The position numbers were made by a program, and so were the translations under genes. Shown here piece by piece: positions 57,524-64,000 of a stretch of 64,000 nucleotides of DNA. The stretch comes from Lathyrus oleraceus. Lineage: Eukaryota > Streptophyta > Magnoliopsida > Fabales > Fabaceae. The stretch spans positions 444,751,816 through 444,815,815 of the forward strand of contig NC_066581.1 in NCBI RefSeq assembly GCF_024323335.1, read 5' to 3'. The notes below the pieces were generated by a model. It was given only the letters and a program-made list of their open reading frames with translations. It had not been told where the DNA came from and did not search any database. Each line of letters starts with the position of its first letter. Position 1 is the stretch's first letter.

Positions 57524-59938
57524 ATGTGCATAAGCAGGTTTTGTTCCCGGCTTTTTGTCCTGTTGTATAACTCCGTGTTCTTCATTTATTTTGAAGACAA
57601 GCTGACTCACCGGTACTACACCAGAGCCAACATTTCAAGATTGATGGATCATCTAGAGCAAGAGAACCGCGAGCTGAAAGAGGATGTGGCCAAATTGAGT
57701 GCCTTGATGGAGTCATTCATGGATGCCCAGAGCCAGTCTTCTCCAACAGCTTCAACTCCTCCCCAGTGGACAGTCATCTCTGAGATTGTCTCCTCGACTG
57801 TGCCTGCAGCCAGTGCACACTTTGCTCCAACGGCCATGCCAACCAGGTTCCCGTGGGGGATGCCTCCCAACTTCATGCCCGAGGGTCCTGCTCCCACCTT
57901 TGCTTCTATGCTGGCATCTAGCCCGGTCCTTGTTGTTCCTCCTCCTGTCGTGCATACTATGCCCAGGGTAGACGACACCATCTATCACTCTGAATCATCT
58001 GAAGGCCCAGATGTCTATGAGAAGATGGACGCTATGAACGATCAATTTCTTGAGCTTCGCAAGGAATGGAAAACTCTCAGAGGAAAGGATCTTTTCGGCA
58101 AGTCTGCTGCCGAACTCTGCTTGGTTCCCAATGTGAAGATCCCTGTAAAATTCAAGGTCCCTGACTTTGAGAAGTACAAGGGAAATACTTGTCCTCTCAG
58201 CCACCTGTTCATGTACGCCAGGAAGATGTCGACTCAAACCGATAATGACCAATTGCTCATCCACTACTTTCAGGACAGCCTGTCCGGTGCCGCCCTGCGT
58301 TGGTACATGGGTTTAGACAGTGCGAACATTCGATCCTTCAACGATGTTGGCGAAGCCTTCGTCAAGCAATACAAGTGCAATATGGATATGGCTCCCGATA
58401 GGGATCAATTGAGGGCCATGTCCTAGAAGGACAAGGAAACGTTTCAAGAGTACGCCCAGAGGTGGCGAGAGTTAGCAGCACAGATCGTGCCTCCGCTAGA
58501 AGAGAAAGAAGTGACTAAGATCTTTTTGAAAACCTTAAGTTCTTTTTATTATGAGCGGATGATTGCTAGCGCTCCTTCTGACTTCACCGAGATGGTGAAT
58601 ATGGGGATGCGTCTAGAAGAAGGGGTTAGAGAAGGACGTCTAACCAGAAAAGAAGGCTCTTCTGCCAAACGATATGGGGCGTTTGCAAAGAAGAAAGATG
58701 GAGAGGCACATGCTGTGACCTCCCATGTGAAACCAAGAAGACCCTCTGTGAGGAGGAAGACCGTGCGTCCTGCCAGTTACCAGCACCAGCTGGCTCACAT
58801 AGCACCTGTTTTCAGAGACAATCAACAGTACCAGCAACATAACACCAATCAGCAACCACCTCCATAATATCAACATCAGTAGCAACGACCGCAACAGCAG
58901 GCCTACCAGCCACGAAACAGTAATCAAACCAGCACGAGTTACGAAAGGAAAAGGGTCACCTTCGATCCTATTCCAATGACGTATGCAGAGTTATATCCCT
59001 CTTTGATAGAGAGGAAGTTGATTACTCCGAGAGACCCACCGGCTATACCTGCTAACCCCCAGTGGTGGTATAAGCCCGAATTACACTGTGTTTACCATTC
59101 TGGTGCTCCCCGCCACAACGGGGAAAATTGTTACCCTTTGAAGACCAAGGTTCAAGACCTTGTGAGGTGTGGCATTCTGTGTTTCGAGGACGTAGGTCCC
59201 AATGTGAAGAAGAACCCATTGCCCGAGCATGGGAAATCTGTCAACATGGTCCAGGGCTGCCCTGGCAAATACAAAGTCAAATATGTCAAGCATATTCGAC
59301 AATCTCTGGTCGAAATGCATCGTTTGCTGTGTGAGTATAGTCACTACGAGCATGACCACGATAGATGTCGAGTTTGTTCTGTCAATCAAAGAGGTTGTCG
59401 CCAGGTGCGCAAAGATGTTCAGGAAATGCTGGATGAAGGAGTTATTGAGATCCTTCAAAACAAAAACGTTGATGAGGATGAGCCCGAAGTCAATGTGATT
59501 GCTCCAGTGTTTCGGATCCCCGAGCCTGTTATCATCAAGTATGATGGAAGCAAGCAGAAGGTTTCTCCTGCCTTGACCATCAAGCCGGCCGGACCAGTAC
59601 CTTACTCTTCCGAAAAAGCGATTCCCTATCGCTACAATGTTGTTGCGGTGGAAAATGGGAAAGAAGTGTCCTTACCATCTTCCTTTGTTGTTAACATTGC
59701 AGATACTAGTGGGTTGACCCGCAGCGGTCGTGTGTTTTCAGCACCTCCAAAGCCCCAAGCTAGTACTGATTCTGTTGAACGCCCGATTGGGAATGCTATG
59801 AGCACTCCGAATCCGGCACCTGTTGTCAAGCCCTCCTCTACATTGGGAACTCCTGCTTCTATTGGCCCAAGCGGCAATATGAAAGAAGACTGTGATGAGA
59901 TGTTGGGCTCATCAAGAGAAGAGAGTACAATGTTGTAG
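57524..59938 (+). pseudogene. Ogre B gag
   Basis: Same organisation as gag of A: ATG at 57524 or, preferred, 57644 (MDHLEQENRELKEDVAKLSA), Pro/Ala-rich linker, gag core (LVPNVKIPVKFKVPDFEKYK; HYFQDSLSGAALRWYMGLDS), Gln-rich region, variant zinc motif CVYHSGAPRHNGENC and the HDRCRVC block. Stops at 58424 (TAG), 58865 (TAA) and 58880 (TAG). The TAA at 58865 is at the same codon as TAA 29037 in A. A 2-base loss near 59906 throws the frame off before protease, giving an aberrant end at 59938. It contains about 47 residues (59560-59700) that A has lost. Confidence 0.9.
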
Positions 59939-60942
59939 ACTAGCTTCTACAAACGCCATCCAAAATATTGGTGTTATCCTTGCTGTTTAATTCAGAACCA
60001 CACCGAGAGGCTCTGCAGAAGGTTTTGGATGTGGCATATGTAGATCATGATGTCACAATAGAACAATTCGATAGCATTGTTGCAAACATTACCGCTTGTA
60101 ACAACCTGAGTTTCTGTGACTCTGATCTCCCCGAGGAGGGAAGAGACCACAACTTGGCTTTACATATTTCTATGGGTTGCAGAGACGACGCCATGTCCAA
60201 TGTGTTGGTGGACACTGGGTCATCACTGAACATATTTCCAAAATCCACTCTTTCGAAACTATCATATCAAGGGCCTCCCATGAGGCAAAGTGGAATAGTT
60301 GTGAAGGCTTTCGATGGGTCTCGCAAAACTGTTATTGGGGAAGTTGATCTCCCAATCAAGATCGGACCGAGTGATTTCCAGATTACCTTCCAGGTTATGG
60401 ATATTCACCCATCGTACAGTTGTCTCTTAGGCAGACCATGGACTCACGCAACAGGCGCCGTGACATCCACCCTACACCAGAAACTGAAATTCGTGAAGAA
60501 TAAGAAACTGGTAGTGGTAGGGGGAGAAAAGGCTCTCCTGGTTAGCCACTTGTCTTCCTTCTCATACATAGATGCCGAGGATGAAGTTGGAACTCCTTTC
60601 CAAGCTTTATCCATTGTTGAGCCTATTGAGAAGATAACTCCTTCATTTGCTTCCTATAAAGATGCAAAGTTAGCCATTGAGTGTGGTGCAACTGCTGGTT
60701 TAGGAAAAATGATTGAGCTAGAAGACAACAAGTCTCGGGCTGGCATAGGTTATTCGTCTGGGGTTTTCAACGCGCAAGGGCTGTTCAAGAGTAGAGGTTT
60801 CATCCACACCGGTCAGGATGAAGAAGCTGCTACCGTCTTGGAAGAGGATACAGAGGATTCTGGCAATTTCATCATCCCTGGAGGGGTCTGCAATAATTGG
60901 GTCGCTGTGGATATTCCAACAGTCATCCATAAGTCGAAGTAA
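59939..60942 (+). pseudogene. Ogre B aspartic protease
   Basis: Active-site motif VLVDTGSSLNIFPKS intact; KAFDGSRKTVIGEVDLPIKI, DIHPSYSCLLGRPW and GGEKALLVSHLSS present. The frame is one register away from gag because of the 2-base loss upstream. It reads to VIHKSK and a stop at 60940-60942, again inside the intron (donor 60939). Confidence 0.9.
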
Positions 60943-61201
60943 TGTTCATTGTGTTTAAAAACCCTCCTCCCATGCCAAAAGGAGTAGTGATGACATTGTA
61001 GGCGCATTAATACTATGATATTTTCATTCAATAAATTCATGTTAAATGTTTGTTTTTCCAATTATTTTCCCTTTTTGCCTTTTGCATGAAATAGGTGATC
61101 ACATAAAACCTAAAAATACAGGATAAAATCAATCTTTTCATTTGCATAATGATTGCCTTGTTTGAATTCTAAAGCTTTTCATATCCAAAATCATTATGCA
61201 G
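60939..61201 (+). other. Ogre intron between protease and pol, copy B (263 bp)
   Basis: Donor AA|GTAATG, acceptor CATTATGCAG|, exactly the length of copy A. Splicing keeps frame into LIKPIEHND. Confidence 0.8.
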
Positions 61202-64000
61202 GTTGATCAAACCCATTGAACATAATGATCCAGCACCATCTCCCAATTTTGAGTTCCCTGTATTTGAGGCAGAAGAAGATGATGTTGAAGAGATTCCTGA
61301 CGAGATTACCCGTTTACTTGAGCATGAAGAGAAGATCATTCAGCCGCATCTTGAGAATCTGGAAACAGTCAACCTGGGGACTGAGGATTGTGTGCGAGAA
61401 GTGAAGATTGGGGCACTCCTGGAAGAGTCTGTTAAGAAGGGGTGATTGAATTGCTACGAGAATATGTCGACGTCTTTGCTTGGTCGTATGAAGATATGCC
61501 CAGTCTAGATACTGATATTGTGCAACATTTCCTACCCTTGAAGCCTGAGTGCGTGCATGTGAAGCAGAAGCTCAGAAGAACTCATCCTGATATGGAAGTG
61601 AAGATCAAAGAGGAGGTTCAGAAGCAAATCAATGCAGGGTTTCTGGTGACTTCTACATATCCTCAATGGGTGGCCAATATTGTGCCCGTGCCTAAGAAAG
61701 ATGGAAAAGTCCGGATGTGTGTGGACTATAGAGACTTGAATAAAGCTAGTCCGAAAGATGATTTCCCTCTACCACACATTGATATGTTGGTAGATAATAC
61801 AGCTAAATTCAATGTCTTCTCATTTATGGATGGATTTTCCAGATATAATCAGATTAAGATGGCACCCGAGGATATGGAGAAGACAACATTCATCACACCT
61901 TGGGGAACATTCTATTATCGAGTGATGCCCTTCGGTTTGAAGAACGCCGGAGCCACGTATCAAAGAGTTATGACCACCTTGTTTCATGATATGATGCACA
62001 AGGAGATTGAGGTGTATGTTGATGATATGATTGCTAAGTCAAGAACGGAAGTTGAACATGTGGAGCACTTGTTGAAGCTTTTTTAGCGTTTGAGGAAGTA
62101 CAAGCTTCGTCTGAATCCCAACAAGTGTACATTTGGAGTCCGTTTCGGCAAGTTATTGGGTTTTATTGTCAATGAAAGAGGTATTGAGGTTGACCCTGCA
62201 AAGGTCAAAGCAATACAAGAGATGCCTGTGCCCAAAACTGAGAAGCAAGTCTGAGGTTTTCTTGGCCGCTTGAATTATATTTCTAGATTCTTATCCCACA
62301 TGACTGCCACATGTGCGCCGATATTCAAGCTCCTCCGGAAAGATCAGTCACATGATTGGACCGAGGATTGTCAGAAAGCTTTTGACAGTATTAAAGAGTA
62401 TCTGTCTGAACCTCCGATCATGTCCCCGCCCGTGGAAGGAAGACCTTTGATTATGTACTTGACAGTTCTTGAAGACTCAATGGGTTGTGTCCTTGGTCAG
62501 TAAGACGAATTAGGAAAGAAAGAATATGCCATCTACTATCTGAGCAAGAAGTTCACTGATTGTGAGTCTCGATACTCGATGCTTGAGAAGACATGTTGTG
62601 CTTTGGCTTGGGCTGCTAAGCGCTTACGCCAGTATATGATAAATCATACGACCTGGTTGATATCCAGAATGGATCCAATCAAGTACATCTTCGAGAAGCC
62701 TGCGTTAACAGGGAGAATTTCCCGTTGGCAAATGTTGTTATCTGAGTATGATATTGAGTATCGAGCTCAGAAGGCTATTAAAGGTAGTATCTTGGCTGAC
62801 CATTTGGCACATCAGTCGATCGAAGATTATCAGTCTGTTCAGTATGACTTCCCAGATGAGGAGATTTTGTATTTGAAAATGAAAGATTGTGATGAGCCTA
62901 CACTCGATGAAGGGCCAGAGCCTGGTTCCAGATGGAGTATGGTGTTTGATGGCGCTGTAAATCAGTATGGAAATGGTATTGGGGCAGTGATTATTACTCC
63001 TCAGGGCACACATATTCCTTTTACAGTCAGGCTAACTTTCAAATGCACGAATAATATGGTTGAGTATGAGGCCTGCATTATGGGATTGGAGGAATGCATT
63101 GATCTTAGGATCAAGCATCTTGATGTTTATGGTGATTCGGCCCTCGTTGTTAATCAGATTAAGGGTGAATGGGAAACGAATCAGCCTGGTCTCATTCCAT
63201 ATAGGGATTATGCGAGGAGGATTTCAACGTTCTTTACTGAGGTTGACTTCCATCATATTCCGCGAGATGAGAATCGGATGGCAGACGCTCTTGCTACACT
63301 TGCTTCGATGATTGTGGTTAATCTTTGGAATGAAGTTCCCAATATCACTGTGATGCGCTTGGACAGACCATCTCATGTATTTGCAGTAGAAGAAGTGAAA
63401 GATGATAAGCCATGGTATTATGATATCAAATGTTTCCTTCAGAATCAGGTTTACCCGCCAGGGGCATCCGTGAAAGATAGGAAGACTTTGAGGAGATTAT
63501 CAGGAAGTTTCTACCTCAATGGCGATGTGCTTTACAAGAGGAATTTTGACATGGTTCTGCTCAGATGCATGGATAGACACGAAGCAGACCTGTTGATGAC
63601 TGAGGTCCATGAGGGTTCATTTGGTACTCATTCCAATAGACATGCCATGGCTAGAAAGATGTTGAGAGCAGGCTACTATTGGCTGACAATGGAGTCTGAC
63701 TGCTGCAAATATGTGAAGAAATGCCATAAGTGTCAGATTTATACGGACAAGATTCATATTCCCCCGACAGTTCTGAATGTGATCTCATCACCATGGCATT
63801 TCTCCATGTGGGGAATTGACATGATTGGCATGATAGAACCGAAAGCGTCCAACGGACACAGATTTATTCTCGTAGCAATTGATTACTTCACCAAGTGGGT
63901 TGAAGCAACATCGTATGCAAATGTGACCAGGCAGGTGGTCGTGAAGTTTATCAAAAATCAGCTCATATGCTGTTATGGTGTGCTAGATAAGATCATTACT
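61202..64000 (+). pseudogene. Ogre B pol: RT, RNase H, aRNH, integrase (runs off window)
   Basis: Exon after the intron: acidic linker (SPNFEFPVFEAEEDD), a 1-base loss near 61441 (stop at 61443), then RT in the next frame with MCVDYRDLNKASPKD, DMLVDN, MPFGLKNAGATYQ and catalytic YVDDM, and stops at 62084 (CAG to TAG), 62252 (CGA to TGA) and 62501 (CAA to TAA). From 62504 the frame is open to the right edge: RNase H (LSKKFTDCESRYSMLEKTCC), archaeal-type RNase H (WSMVFDGAVNQYGNGIG), integrase zinc region (HEGSFGTH..., CHKCQ) and WGIDMIG with the first catalytic Asp. The last residues reach the expected position just before the second Asp. Unlike A it keeps the DMLVDN segment and the RT thumb. 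Confidence 0.9.

Overview
The window looks like nuclear DNA of a large-genome legume of the tribe Fabeae (pea, vetch, lentil, faba bean group). The evidence is repeat content: several copies of giant Ty3/gypsy elements of the Tat/Ogre lineage, with LTRs starting TGTAAGACCC, a GTGGCGACTCTGCTGGGGA primer site, an extra ORF1, gag-protease, RT, two RNase H domains and integrase. Athila-type elements and solo LTRs sit among them. I see no intact host gene. The exact species cannot be read from the sequence.

Layout, left to right. 1-2650: pieces of a minus-strand Tat-type LTR enclosing a plus-strand RT fragment (1026-1800). 2650-7070: a plus-strand Athila-like element E with LTR, tRNA-Asp-type PBS (4125-4142) and decayed gag, split by a solo LTR (4930-6025, TSD CAACT). 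7072-19027: a minus-strand Ogre, called C, in two parts (3' LTR and 3' region at 7072-10896; 3' region, integrase, RNase H, partial RT, intron and protease at 15219-19027). The parts are separated by a plus-strand LTR-like insertion (10897 to about 15217) that carries a broken NPF/PTR transporter fragment. 19028-39140: Ogre A on the plus strand, inserted into the protease of C. It has a 5' LTR with a nested solo LTR (23546-24908), PBS, ORF1, gag, protease, an intron, pol, a long 3' region and a truncated 3' LTR. 39141-40334: ORF1 of a further Ogre (D) fused to the LTR of A. From 40335 to beyond the window: Ogre B inserted into D; its ORF1 is interrupted by an Athila element (46163-56108, minus strand, TSD ACCTA), after which ORF1, gag, protease, intron and pol resume and run off the right edge.

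How the genes work together: in an Ogre, gag forms the particle, protease matures it, RT and RNase H copy the RNA and integrase inserts the cDNA; ORF1 has no known role. A and B are both disabled by premature stops, most of which can be explained by C-to-T or G-to-A change, plus one or two frameshifts. The 263-bp intron between protease and RT has the same donor, acceptor and phase in A and B, and a 255-bp counterpart exists in C. The Athila insertion keeps long open frames for gag-protease and an env-like ORF but has lost the RT body, RNase H and the first part of integrase.

The order of insertions that the junctions support is: E and C first; A into C; B into the A/D compound; Athila into B. 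Solo LTRs were added independently. All boundaries were read by eye from terminal TG/CA, target duplications and comparison between copies within the window.
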